Shown: positions 28,617 to 37,723, counted from the first letter of the stretch. The stretch is DNA of 64,000 nucleotides from Rhizobium mesoamericanum STM3625 (GCF_000312665.1 NZ_HF536772.1:1889975-1953974), one strand, 5' to 3'. Notes: generated from the sequence alone by a model not told the origin. A program made the numbers and translations.

Positions 28617-29039
28617 ATGCTGAAGCGCAATTTATTGGTGGCGGCTGTTCTGGTCGCCTCCCTTGTTCATATCGACGCGGTTAGTGCCCAGACCTTAAGC
28701 TACGCAGACGCGGTGACGAAACTCGCCGATGACTGCGGGGCCGATATCCAAAAGCTCTGCAAAGGTCTAAACCTCGGCGGCGGACGTATTGCCGACTGCC
28801 TGCAGCAGAACGCCGCCAAGGTATCGCCCACCTGCAAGAGTTCGTTGTCCACCGTCTTCCAGTCAATCGGGCAGCGCGAGCACGCGCAAGCATCCTACGA
28901 GCAGGTTTGCCAAAGAGACATGTCTAAGAGCTGCTCGGGCATTAAGGGCGACGGCTACGTTCTCGCCTGTCTGGTCAAGAAGGAGAAGCGGGTTAGCAAG
29001 GAATGCAATCAGGTGATCACCGACGCGGGATGGAGGTAA
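28617..29039 (+). CDS. Exported cysteine-rich-repeat protein
   Basis: 140 residues. Signal peptide AAVLVASLVHIDAVSAQ is cut near residue 25. The mature part has two copies of a Cys-rich motif: CGADIQKLCKGLNLGGGRI...CLQQ, and CQRDMSKSCSGIKGDGYVLACL. This is like the GLG1 cysteine-rich repeat found in bacterial secreted proteins, here with about 8 Cys. It should form disulfides in the periplasm or outside. It is followed after 4 bp by the OmpA-like gene, so they form one operon. Its role is unknown; stabilising the envelope or binding at the surface are possibilities. Confidence 0.82.
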   Translation: MLKRNLLVAAVLVASLVHIDAVSAQTLSYADAVTKLADDCGADIQKLCKGLNLGGGRIADCLQQNAAKVSPTCKSSLSTVFQSIGQREHAQASYEQVCQRDMSKSCSGIKGDGYVLACLVKKEKRVSKECNQVITDAGWR

Positions 29040-29043
29040 ACCG

Positions 29044-29625
29044 ATGACAAGAATGCTTTCGAAAACCGTCGTTGCGCTGGCTGCCGGTCTTCTCCTTCCT
29101 GGCTTGGCGTTGGCACAGGAAGTATCGCAAGAACGGATCGTTAAGGGATTGGGAAAGCTGACCGCGGCCGCCCCCGCAATCGACGTGGAAATCCTGCGGC
29201 AGGAGGCAATCGGCGGCGGAAACAAACCGATGTCGGAGCTGCCAAACTGGAAGCGCATCGCAAAGCTTCCGCAAATGGTATTGGAGATCAACTTCGAAAA
29301 CGACTCCGTCGCCATCCAGCCGAAGTCCTATCGGACACTCGGGCTGCTCGCCGAGGCCCTCCATCATCCAAACTTGTGGGACTACAAGTTCCTCGTCATC
29401 GGGCATGCCAGCGCAACGGGCGACGAAAAGCATAATCTGGAACTGAGTGAGCAACGTGCGGCCGCGATCAAGGAGGCGCTCTCGACGACATTCGCCGTCG
29501 ATCCGCAGCGTCTATACGCGGTCGGCGTCGGCGAACATCTGCCGATCGAGGGAACCGATGCCAACGCCTCCAACAACCGACGCGTCCAGCTGGTAAACCT
29601 CGGGGTGTTCACGAAGAAACCCTGA
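29044..29625 (+). CDS. OmpA family peptidoglycan-binding protein
   Basis: 193 residues, beginning 4 bp after the Cys-rich gene. The signal peptide ends near GLALAQ (residue 25). The C-terminal OmpA domain (about 80-190) starts at LEINFENDSVAIQPKS, with LVIGHASATGD and LSEQRAAAIKEAL, and finishes NNRRVQLVNLG; these include the usual Asp/Arg contacts for diaminopimelate. It has no beta-barrel. It anchors or scaffolds the envelope. Paired with the Cys-rich protein, it may hold that partner at the cell wall; this is inference. Confidence 0.9.
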   Translation: MTRMLSKTVVALAAGLLLPGLALAQEVSQERIVKGLGKLTAAAPAIDVEILRQEAIGGGNKPMSELPNWKRIAKLPQMVLEINFENDSVAIQPKSYRTLGLLAEALHHPNLWDYKFLVIGHASATGDEKHNLELSEQRAAAIKEALSTTFAVDPQRLYAVGVGEHLPIEGTDANASNNRRVQLVNLGVFTKKP

Positions 29626-29907
29626 TAAAGGTTTGGGCGGCGCGACAACCCAAGAGACGGTTTCGCGATGCGTTAGGCGGCGGACACTCCTGTGGCTTGG
29701 CTTGTTGCATTGGCCGGAATAGCTTTCGCGCAGTGCGTTCTGTTCCTATCGATAGATTGAGGATGAGGCCATACTGATGATTGTGGGTCGGGCAGTTGCG
29801 CCCAAAGTCGTGATAGGCCGGGCCGGCTTTTAACCCTAACCTACACTCGCCCTGATTGGTGGCAGTGCCTTGGCCGCAGTCCAACTGCGGCCTTTTTTTC
29901 TCCTGGG
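29626..29907 (+). other. Intergenic region ending in a strong terminator; possible small RNA or long 3' UTR
   Basis: About 280 bp with no ORF of interest. It ends with the terminator at 29872-29899. As that terminator lies about 245 bp past the ompA stop, the space could hold an independent small RNA, or a long 3' UTR. I see no conserved RNA family motif I can name. Confidence 0.3.
29872..29899 (+). terminator. Strong intrinsic terminator
   Basis: Perfect 9-bp GC-rich stem GGCCGCAGT / ACTGCGGCC, a CCA loop, then seven T. It serves the plus strand and is a textbook intrinsic terminator. Confidence 0.9.
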
Positions 29908-31695
29908 TCAGTTAGCGGCCTGTTCGTCCTCGACGACCAGGCCGCCAGCGCGCAATCCCGCGAAGAACCGCTCCTGGTCTTTGGGGCTCGCCAAACGCTT
30001 GACGACCTCTTGCCTGACATTCGGGATCAAGGCCGGGCTATTGGTATTCAGCCAATCAAGTTGTTCCCTGGCTTGCTCGTACTTCCCCAGTGCTCCGAGA
30101 ATCGACATCAATACGAGCCTGTGCATCGGATTGTAGTTGAGGTCCGACATACGAGACCAGAGTTCGGCGGCCTGTGCATCGCCTCTCATAAACGCGCACA
30201 GCGCCATCCCGACCTCGTAGTAGCCGTCTGGCCCAGCATTTTTTCTAACCGCCGCCGATATCAACTCGCATCCTGTGTCCCACTTTCCCGACATCGAGAG
30301 ACGCAGGCCGTATTCGCCAGCAACCTCCGTGTCGTTGGGGTTGATGGCGTAAGCAGCCTCACCGGCCCTCAACGCTCCGGGGATATCACTGCCAAAAAAG
30401 TTGGCGAGCATCAACGCCTGAAGGGCTCGAGCGTTCTGCGGGTCGAGTTGCACCGCTCGTTCGGCTAGGTCCTTTGCCGTCTTGAGGGTTGCGGGCGTCG
30501 GCTTGGTACCCAGTTGGAATGGAAACCGGAACTCGTCGAGAAGGGTGAGCGAAAGAAGGGCCGCAAGGGAGGAATCGGTCTCTTTCTTCTCGATTGCCTG
30601 CTGCAGGCAGGTCTTCGCGATATCGTGCGCCCGCCGGGTCATCTCGCTTCGGTAGCTGTAGTAAGACAGTGTGCAGGAGTATGCATCCGAGCTTCCGGCT
30701 CTGTTGGCGACGTCCGTCTGGAAAATGACACTGAAAGGGCGGGCGACCGCAGTCGCGATGTCATCGGCAAACGCTGTTTCGGTTTGAAGGATGCCCTGCG
30801 TGCGCAAATCAGCGTCATAGTTATTCGCCCAAATCACCGCACCATCCGCCAGCCGGATCAGGCGCGCGGACGATCGAAGCTTGTCGCCTTCCAGCCGGAC
30901 GCTACCCTGGAGCGAATACAACGGCGGGTCTTGACGGTCGCCGGCTCGACGCGCTTGATCATCGCTGAGGACGACAATGTCCTTGAAGGGGACGAGCTTG
31001 TCGATAATTTCGTCGGTGATGCCCTGGGAGACACTCGATGCAAGCGTCCCACCCGAAACCGTATCGAAGCTTTCCACGACAACCGTGAGCCGCTTCTCCG
31101 CACTCGCCAACGTCCGTTTCGGTTCAGGCGACCGCATTCCTTGAAACATTCCTGCCAGCATCGTGAAGGAGGCAATCACGGCGCCTGCCAAAGCAAGCCA
31201 AGGCCATCGCTTCATCAAGTGCAGCTTCGCTGGTTTCGAGGGAGCATCAATCCGCTCTGGGACCAGATTAGTATGTTCTGAAACGCTCGATACACGTCCC
31301 GCATCGTTCGCGGAACTGGATTGGGCTTCCGCATTCAGCCGGAATACCGGCACATAACCGCCCTTGGGGATCGTGATAATGACCGGGTCATCAGCGCCGG
31401 CCACCAGATAATACCGCTCAAGCTCTCTTCGCAACCGCCCAGCTTCGATCCTGACGCATGGATCATTCTGTGCGTCGAAGTTGGCATCTCGTCCGAATAC
31501 CGTTTGGGCGATGGTGAATGCCTTCAGATAATCATGCCGCCCGTCTAGCGTCTCCTCGACGACGAACTGCAGAAACTGGCGTGCCCGCGCGGGCAACCGG
31601 AACTCGTCGCTCTGCAGAATAAGTTTAAGTTGTACCCGAACGTCATCCGGGGCCGGTTCGGCCAGATCGATCTTGTCCATCCCTGCACTGCTCAT
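29908..31695 (-). CDS. Winged-helix / membrane / TPR regulator-like protein
   Basis: 595 residues from the ATG at 31695 (GGGG six bases upstream). Residues about 13-115 look like a winged-helix DNA-binding domain (CVRIEAGRLRRELERYY, PKGGYVPVF), like the OmpR/CadC type. One membrane helix (WPWLALAGAVIASFTMLAG) is near 170. A TolB-N-like domain follows (VVVESFDTVSGG..., YSLQGSVRLEGDKLRSSARL, with the YYSYR pattern later). The C-terminus has TPR-like repeats (DPQNARALQALMLANFFGS, INPNDTEVAGEYGL). Such proteins are common in rhizobia and probably act as one-component membrane regulators. No target is evident here; the Cys-rich/OmpA operon runs convergently toward its 3' end. Confidence 0.78.
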   Translation of the reverse strand: MSSAGMDKIDLAEPAPDDVRVQLKLILQSDEFRLPARARQFLQFVVEETLDGRHDYLKAFTIAQTVFGRDANFDAQNDPCVRIEAGRLRRELERYYLVAGADDPVIITIPKGGYVPVFRLNAEAQSSSANDAGRVSSVSEHTNLVPERIDAPSKPAKLHLMKRWPWLALAGAVIASFTMLAGMFQGMRSPEPKRTLASAEKRLTVVVESFDTVSGGTLASSVSQGITDEIIDKLVPFKDIVVLSDDQARRAGDRQDPPLYSLQGSVRLEGDKLRSSARLIRLADGAVIWANNYDADLRTQGILQTETAFADDIATAVARPFSVIFQTDVANRAGSSDAYSCTLSYYSYRSEMTRRAHDIAKTCLQQAIEKKETDSSLAALLSLTLLDEFRFPFQLGTKPTPATLKTAKDLAERAVQLDPQNARALQALMLANFFGSDIPGALRAGEAAYAINPNDTEVAGEYGLRLSMSGKWDTGCELISAAVRKNAGPDGYYEVGMALCAFMRGDAQAAELWSRMSDLNYNPMHRLVLMSILGALGKYEQAREQLDWLNTNSPALIPNVRQEVVKRLASPKDQERFFAGLRAGGLVVEDEQAAN

Positions 31696-31971
31696 CGGAA
31701 CCCCACGATCCTGATTAAGTATAGCTAACAACGGGATATTCAGACGATAGAGGCTCCCAAACATAGCGGCAACAATATTTCTCAATACACCCCGAAATGG
31801 ACTGGCGTCGCCATTTCGCGTTGAGTGGATCGGGTCTCTCGGGATCGTGGAATGGCGACGAGGTGGTCAGATCTGCGGGGCCACCCGCGGCGCGGATACC
31901 ACCTCGCCAGACTGAAGTCCGCCCTTTTCTCTCATCGGCAATCAAGCGGCAACCGGCGCACGCTCCGAGGC

Positions 31972-32415
31972 TTAATCATTGATTTGCGGCTCGACGAGCC
32001 TGGCCAGATTGCGGAGCGATTCCTGCCAACCGAGATAGCAGGCCTCTGGGGGTATCTCGTCCGGGACACCTGCTTGGACGACATCGAGTTCGGTTCCGAC
32101 CGAGACTTTTTTCAATGTCACGGTGACCTCCATTTCACCAGGCAAATTAGGGGCGTCGAATTTGTCCGTGTAACGAAGCTTCTCGCCTGGCACCAGTTCG
32201 AGGTAGCTGCCCCCAAAGGAATGGCTTCCGCCGGTCGTAAAATTCCGGAAGGACATCTTGTGTGTTCCGCCGACCGTTGGCTCCAAATGATGTACCGTGC
32301 AGACGAACCCATTTGGGGGAAGCCATTTAGCCAGTGCATCCGCCTCCAGGAATGCGCGATAAACTTTCTCGGGACTGGCAGCGAGAACGCGGTGAAGACG
32401 TATCGTGTTCGGCAT
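31972..32415 (-). CDS. SRPBCC family (AHSA1-like) protein
   Basis: 147 residues. The N-terminus RLHRVLAASPEKVYRAFLEADALAKWLPP is the hallmark of the activator-of-Hsp90/START-like (SRPBCC) fold, followed by GSYLELVPGEKLRYTDKFD and the C-terminal helix YLGWQESLRNLARLVEP. These hydrophobic-cavity proteins have diverse, mostly unknown small-molecule roles. It has a GGAGG-containing leader ahead of ATG at 32415. It is a single gene. Confidence 0.9.
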   Translation of the reverse strand: MPNTIRLHRVLAASPEKVYRAFLEADALAKWLPPNGFVCTVHHLEPTVGGTHKMSFRNFTTGGSHSFGGSYLELVPGEKLRYTDKFDAPNLPGEMEVTVTLKKVSVGTELDVVQAGVPDEIPPEACYLGWQESLRNLARLVEPQIND

Positions 32416-33141
32416 GATGATCCTCCTTTGGATAGAACACTCTGAGTGCCCCTAGGACGAACCAGCCTTTGTCAATCCGACAACGAGATCGAAATATCCG
32501 GTTCAGCCATGTCGGTCATTCTGCCGTTTCCATCTGAACCGGGCAATGCGTTCTCCATGCATGCAACCGGACCAAGATCGCAGCCGGAGAGTTGGGGCGG
32601 CCACCATGCGTCCCCAAAAGTGTCCTGCAAAATCGACGCGTCGGAGCAAATTCTGTCAAAGAAACCTCCTCGCTTCGAGGACGCTTCAAGTCTTGGAATG
32701 CTCTCAAAAAACGATCGTGGGGCGACGTCTTCGCCATGAGAGGTCCATTGCAAGTCGCCGCCTTCTCCAGCCTTCAGCCTGAAACTTGGAGAGGAGATCA
32801 GCGCCATCGAAGTAAATGACGAACATATGATGGATCACGCGTAGGCTGAGGCCCGGATTGCCTTGGCTGAAGGCGTGTTTCACGTCGGTATAATTCGGAC
32901 AGCGTCCACCTAGCACGTGCCCGTAACGCGGGTGGTGTCGCTATGGCTGATGACTATGCGGCGCGGTGAGATTGGACCCTGCTTGTCACCTCGCCGCGAG
33001 GTGACGATTGAGGGAGGATCCATCGCCAGGATATTTGCAGGCTTTTGGGGGAGTTCCTGGATAACGCAACCGAGCCCTTCTGGCGGCAAGGTGGTTGCCT
33101 ACCCGTTTCAGGCCACAAACTGAAACCGGCGGGACAGGGTC
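32416..33141. other. Weakly coding 0.7-kb region with an inverted repeat
   Basis: Several 70-111 codon ORFs occur here on both strands (e.g. 32472-32807 minus, 32704-32916 minus, 32446-32739 plus), but none looks like a known protein and they overlap each other. At 32985-33005 there is an exact inverted repeat, GTCACCTCG / CGAGGTGAC, around CCG, that may be a hairpin. The block may be a decayed gene or accessory DNA. I cannot assign a function. Confidence 0.3.
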
Positions 33142-33408
33142 TTATGCGAACCGGAGAGCCGTTTTCGCGCGGGCCTTTGCTGCTACTTCCTCACGATCGC
33201 GAGGAGGTTGGGAAGCTTCCAGCGACGTGAGCAGCTCGTGGGCGCATCTCGCGATCGAATTGACCGCACGCTCGAACGCGGCCTCATTGCGCTTCGATGG
33301 CCGGGTGGTTCCGCTCAACTTGCGTACGAACTGAAGCGCAGCATCATGGATCTCCTCATCCGTCGCTGGCGGATCGAAATTGAACAGGGGTTTGATATTT
33401 CGGCACAT
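33142..33408 (-). CDS. DUF2277 protein
   Basis: 88 residues from the ATG at 33408 with GGGAG upstream; an in-frame extension to 33456 is not needed. MCRNIKPLFNFDPPATDEEI and LQFVRKLSG.TRPSKRNEAAF are the family signature (MCRNIK...FNF.PPAT). Small cytosolic conserved protein of unknown function. The length fits the family. It is a single gene, bounded by weakly coding DNA on one side. Confidence 0.9.
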   Translation of the reverse strand: MCRNIKPLFNFDPPATDEEIHDAALQFVRKLSGTTRPSKRNEAAFERAVNSIARCAHELLTSLEASQPPRDREEVAAKARAKTALRFA

Positions 33409-33690
33409 GACTAGCTCCCGGTCGTCTTCTCTCTGCCACTGAGAGGATGGTGACATAGTATAAGAAGTAATCGGGCGGGCGTTAATGGCAAACGGTTAGA
33501 TCGCCATCGCGAAAGGCAATGCCACCGCAAGGCAGGAGCAGCGTCTCACTCGGTAGGCGATCTCGATTTTGGCGATGGCCTAGAAGCAAGATCGCGGCCT
33601 TGGTATGTTGGGACAGGCGCTACCGCTCCAATGCGGCAGGCAAGGCAAGGCAAGGTTTGGCACCAGGAGGTCGCCTGGCGCCATCCAGCC

Positions 33691-35181
33691 TCATTCGGCT
33701 GGCGTGCTGTCGACAGACGGCGCGCGCAGCGACTTTTCCGAGATGTCGATCATCGGTGTGAAGCTTGCTGCCGGCATGCGGACCTCGTCGCGTTCATCGA
33801 GAGGGGAGGAGGCAACCGCTCCGCCGGCCCGTTCGCTGCGAGCGACCTCGAGCTGGCCGGTCAGAATGGCGCGCTCGGCACGCAGCTGCCGGATCTCCGA
33901 CTTCGCGATCTCCAGGCTGGTGCGCAATTGGCCGATCTCATAGCGATCGGAATCCATGCGCGTATCGATGTCGCGACGCAGCGCATCGGCATCCCGGTCG
34001 CGGCGCACGCGCAGGCTTTCAGCTTCGCGCAGCTTCAGCGTCAGCTCGTTGGCCTGTGTCGCGAGTTCGCGGCGCGCTGACTCGCTCTCGGCGCCTGTCG
34101 TGCGGGCGCGCTGCAGTTCCTCGGCAAGCCGTTCGCAGCGGGAGAGGGATGTGACGAGCTCCGATTTGACACGCTTGAGATCGGCGCGTGCCGCCTGCAG
34201 CTCCTCGTCCGTCATCTTGTTACGACCATTCGCGGTGACGAGCAGCTTCTCCACGAGTTCGGCCTTGGAGCCGATCGCCTCATGCTTCGTCGTCAGGTGA
34301 GCGATTTCGAGCGCCGAGGACGCCTACAGGGTCTCATGCTCGACCTCGAGCCTCTTGTGGCGTTCCTCGAAAAGCGAGAGATCCTGCTTCAGGTTGGCAA
34401 CGGCCATCTGCAGGTTGCGCACCTGCGCCTCCTGCTCGATGAGGCTGGACTTCAAATGGGCGCGTTCCTCGTTGAGGCGGGCCATCTCGCGCGTCTGGAT
34501 GCCGTTCTCGCGGCGCGAAGTTTCCATCAGCAGCTGATGCGCCGTCGTCTCATTGTCGAGCTTCTCGCGGGTGACCGAGAGTTCGCGGCTGCGCTGGTCG
34601 AGCTCCGTCTGGGCGCGCTTCAACAGCGTCGAGGCTTCGTCAAACTGTATGGCGCGATCCGTCAGCTCACGCTCGGCGTCGAGAAGGCGGTTCTCGATGA
34701 TCGTGAACTCTTCGCGGGTGACCTGATGCACGCCCTGGAGTTTCGTCAGCTCGCCGCGGAAGGCCTCGATCTCAGAGCGAAGCTGAGTGTTGTCGGCGCG
34801 AAAATCCTTGTTTTCGGCGATCAGGCGAAGATTGTCCTGATCGGCTTTCTGGCGCGCGTTGCTTTCGTAATCGAGAAGCGAGCTGATGCGCGCGCATTCG
34901 GCGCGCAACGCGCCGGTCTCGTTCAGCGACTGGCTGTGTGTGCCGAGCAGCGAGGAAACGCGCTCCTGCAGCGATGCGATGCTCGACAGCAGGTCTTCCG
35001 ACGTCCGCTGGTTTTCCTCGAGCGCGGAGCCAAAGGCTGCAAAGTCGTTGACATCAGGAATGGCGTAGCGCAGTGGCTCATCGCCGGCTGGGCGCTCATC
35101 GGTTATCGATGCGGGTCTGTATCCTGTTGTCGACAGCGACTTGCCGCCGTCTTCTGCGCGACGAAAAAAGTTCATGACCAT
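33691..35181 (-). pseudogene. Long coiled-coil protein gene interrupted by an in-frame amber codon
   Basis: Reading from 35181 (or 35175, MNFFRRAEDGG) the first ~285 codons encode an almost continuous coiled coil (LRAECARISSLLDYESNARQ, LNEERAHLKSSLIEQEAQ). A single TAG stops it at 34324-34326, after RLEVEHETL. The same frame stays open and protein-like for another ~210 codons (ASSALEIAHLTTKHEAIGSK, LQAARADLKRVKSELVTSL) to 33691. CAG to TAG is the simplest origin. The whole protein would be about 496 residues, like a crescentin-style or Smc-fragment cytoskeletal coil. Restart at a GTG near 34254 could give the C-terminal half. Treat as broken unless the base is wrong. Confidence 0.75.
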
Positions 35182-35393
35182 GACTTGTGCCCCAAAAGTA
35201 CTTGCCAAAAACGCCGGCGAAATATGGATTTCAGCTAATTAAGCGACAGATCGAAAATTGCCCTGAGTCCGTAAACGCATGCTGCGCTGGTATCTAGAAA
35301 CGGCTATGTGTTCGGTGTCAAAATACGCAACGTGACAATCAACAGGTTTGACGGGCGCACCTGTGACGTTTGGGCAACAGAAGGATCACGACC

Positions 35394-35723
35394 TCATTCG
35401 TCGGGCAGAATTCGCATCTCCTCGGTCTTCATTTCGCTGCCCAGCTCGACCTCTTTCGTCTGCTTGTCATAGACGCAGAAGTAACTGACGAAGCCGTTCA
35501 CGCCCTTCGGCTTGCCGGTCACGAGGGCGATGCCGAAGTGCTCACTGCCGAATGGATCGACGACGGCGTGTGGAGACTCAATCGAGGCACCCGCCGCCTG
35601 TTTGCACTTGCTGTCGACCTCGGTCGCAAACTCCTGCCAGGCATCGCCAGAAGAGGTGCGGGCGGTTCCAGCCGCAGCCATTGCGATGGCAAAGGTGCAA
35701 AAGCGGACTTTATTCCTCTGCAT
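35394..35723 (-). CDS. Small exported protein of unknown function
   Basis: 109 residues. The N-terminus (MQRNKVRFCTFAIAMAAAGTARTSS) reads as a signal peptide. The mature part has two Cys (SKCKQAAG, FVSYFCVYDKQ) that could pair. No domain is recognised. It is divergent from sodB with a 200-bp gap that holds promoters for both. Confidence 0.65.
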   Translation of the reverse strand: MQRNKVRFCTFAIAMAAAGTARTSSGDAWQEFATEVDSKCKQAAGASIESPHAVVDPFGSEHFGIALVTGKPKGVNGFVSYFCVYDKQTKEVELGSEMKTEEMRILPDE

Positions 35724-35924
35724 GTGAAAAGCCCCGTCTTCATAATGTTGTAAAACGCCCCCATGATCAGCGATTTAGGGCTGCAAAGCCAAGTGCTTGG
35801 CGAAGGCAATTTTTCCTCTCAGTCCCTCTTTTTTGATATTTCGCAGGTTGCCTCTCCCTGCTTGCGCTCCTATGTTCCGCCTCACCTGCCGATTACGCAA
35901 ACTATTGCCAAGAGGAGACCCACA

Positions 35925-36527
35925 ATGGCTTTCGAATTGCCCGAACTTCCTTATGACTACGAAGCGCTTCAGCCCTTCATGTCGAAGGAAACCCTGGAGT
36001 TTCATCACGACAAGCACCACAAGGCTTACGTCGACAACGGTAACAAGCTCGCGGCCGAGGCAGGCCTTTCCGATCTTTCGCTCGAAGACGTCGTGAAGAA
36101 GTCGTTCGGCACTAATGCTGGCCTCTTCAACAATGCGGCCCAGCACTATAACCACGTCCACTTCTGGAAGTGGATGAAGAAGGGCGGCGGCGGCAACAAG
36201 CTGCCGAGCAAGCTCGAAGCTGCCATCAATTCCGACCTCGGCGGCTACGACAAGTTCAAGGCGGATTTCGTCGCTGCCGGCACGACCCAGTTCGGCTCCG
36301 GCTGGGCATGGGTTTCCGTCAAGAACGGCAAGCTTGAAATCTCCAAGACCCCGAACGGCGAAAACCCGCTTGTGCACGGCGCAACTCCGATCCTCGGCGT
36401 CGACGTATGGGAACATTCCTACTACATCGATTACCGCAACGCTCGTCCCAAGTACCTCGAAGCCTTCGTTGATAGCCTTATCAACTGGGACTACGTCCTG
36501 GAGCGCTACGAAGCCGCTGCCAAGTAA
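35925..36527 (+). CDS. sodB: Superoxide dismutase, Fe type
   Basis: 200 residues, full length, ATG with AGAGGAG upstream. Metal ligands fit His27 (FHHDKHH), His77 (AAQHYNHVHFW), Asp160 and His164 (DVWEHSYYIDYRNARP). Gln73 in AAQ is the Fe-type second-sphere residue; Mn-type enzymes have Gly there. Rhizobial homologues can be cambialistic, so Fe versus Mn use is not settled by sequence. It converts superoxide to peroxide in the cytosol. An 11-bp hairpin terminator follows. It is a monocistronic gene. Confidence 0.95.
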   Translation: MAFELPELPYDYEALQPFMSKETLEFHHDKHHKAYVDNGNKLAAEAGLSDLSLEDVVKKSFGTNAGLFNNAAQHYNHVHFWKWMKKGGGGNKLPSKLEAAINSDLGGYDKFKADFVAAGTTQFGSGWAWVSVKNGKLEISKTPNGENPLVHGATPILGVDVWEHSYYIDYRNARPKYLEAFVDSLINWDYVLERYEAAAK

Positions 36528-36550
36528 TCAGCTCGCAAAAACAAGATGTC

Positions 36551-36585
36551 AGCACCCGGCGCTCCAAACGCCGGGTGCTTTCGTT
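36551..36585 (+). terminator. Terminator after sodB
   Basis: Perfect 11-bp stem AGCACCCGGCG / CGCCGGGTGCT with a 7-nt loop, followed by TTTCGTT. It begins 24 nt after the sodB stop and ends transcription before the metallophosphatase gene. Confidence 0.8.
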
Positions 36586-36631
36586 CGATGACCGTCACAA
36601 GCTTGTCATCCGGCGCGCCTAATGCGCTGCC

Positions 36632-37486
36632 ATGACATCTTCTTCCGATCTTCCCATTCTCCGCTTCGGTGTCGTCGCAGATCCGCAATATGCGGCGAGG
36701 GAGCCGCATGTCGGCATGGACCGCCACTACGCCGGCAGCCTCGCAAAGCTCTCCGAGGCAATCGACGTTTTTAATGGCGAGGATCTGAGCTTCGTCATCA
36801 CGCTCGGCGACATCATCGATCGGGACTTCGAGAGCTTCGACGATATCCTGCCGATCTACGACAGCCTGAAGCACGAGAACTTCTTCCTGCTCGGCAATCA
36901 CGATTTTTCCGTTGCAGACGACCGCTTGGCCGATGTCGCCAGCCGCGTCGGCCTGGTCTCGCCTTACTACAGCTTCGTCAGGCAGGACTGGCGCTTCATT
37001 ATTCTCGATGGCAACGAGGTCAGTACCTTCGCGCCGGCACCTGGCCATCCCCGTCGCGACACCGCCGCTCGCCGGCTCGATGAACTCAGGGCTGCGGGTG
37101 CAATCAACGCGCAAGATTGGAACGCCATGCCGAGCGAGGAACAATTCGCATGGCTTTCCAACCAGCTCGCGGATGCCGACGCGGCCGGCGAGCGCATCAT
37201 CGTCATGAACCATTACCCGGTCTATCCGCCGAACGAGCATGACAGCTGGGACCGCGAGCGCATGATCACGCTACTCACAGCGCACCGCCACGTGGCGGCC
37301 TATTTCAGCGGCCACAACCACGCGGGCAATTTCGGCACGATCCGAGGATGCCATTTCCTCAATTTCCAGGGCATGGTCGATACCGAGACGGAGAACGCCT
37401 TCGCCATTGTCGAGATCTGGAACGACCGCATGCAGGTCCGCGGCTTCGGACGCGAGGACAGCCGGACGCTCAGCCTCCGTCGCTAG
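36632..37486 (+). CDS. Calcineurin-like metallophosphatase (ADP-ribose / CDP-alcohol diphosphatase-like)
   Basis: 284 residues. All metal-site motifs are present in order: VADPQY (Asp), LGDIIDRD, LLGNHDFS, IVMNHYPVYPPN and FSGHNHAGN. The overall layout, with LGNHDF and an insert before the GHxH, matches the Mn-dependent ADP-ribose / CDP-alcohol diphosphatase group that cleaves nucleotide-diphospho linkages. The substrate is therefore a reasonable guess only. It is not part of an operon with sodB, as a terminator separates them. Confidence 0.85.
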   Translation: MTSSSDLPILRFGVVADPQYAAREPHVGMDRHYAGSLAKLSEAIDVFNGEDLSFVITLGDIIDRDFESFDDILPIYDSLKHENFFLLGNHDFSVADDRLADVASRVGLVSPYYSFVRQDWRFIILDGNEVSTFAPAPGHPRRDTAARRLDELRAAGAINAQDWNAMPSEEQFAWLSNQLADADAAGERIIVMNHYPVYPPNEHDSWDRERMITLLTAHRHVAAYFSGHNHAGNFGTIRGCHFLNFQGMVDTETENAFAIVEIWNDRMQVRGFGREDSRTLSLRR

Positions 37487-37573
37487 AACATGTCCTCTCG
37501 CAGCTTCGCTCGCCGTCACGTAAAGTGGAACCGCCATGGTCCTATGAGGATTATCAACTCATTGGAGGCTACC

Positions 37574-37723
37574 ATGATACGAAAGCTAAAATCCGGCGAA
37601 TATCGGCTCTACTCGCGAAAGGTCGACCCTAAGACCCAAAAGCGCAGGAATCTTGGCACATTCAAATCACGCGAAGCTGCCGAGAAACATGAGCGCGAGA
37701 TACAGTACTTCAAACGCCAGTAG
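37574..37723 (+). CDS. 49-residue conserved small protein
   Basis: ATG at 37574 with GGAGG at 37564-37568. The sequence (MIRKLKSGEYRLYSRKVDPK, then RRNLGTFKSREAAEKHEREI) is basic and compact, and reads as a short beta-sheet followed by a helix, a shape also seen in the arm-binding domains of integrases. I recall similar tiny proteins in other proteobacteria, but no function is known. The ribosome site and composition make it more than a chance ORF. Confidence 0.75.
   Translation: MIRKLKSGEYRLYSRKVDPKTQKRRNLGTFKSREAAEKHEREIQYFKRQ

Noticed and set aside
32472..32807. 111-codon minus-strand ORF in the 0.7-kb gap
   Set aside because: Overlaps other ORFs on both strands and has no recognisable features.
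34324..34326. Programmed amber readthrough or pyrrolysine
   Set aside because: No known pyrrolysine use or readthrough element in these bacteria; nonsense mutation or error is simpler.
34282..35238. 318-codon plus-strand ORF opposite the coiled-coil gene
   Set aside because: Shadow of a coiled-coil frame; Leu/Val/Arg-rich without domains.
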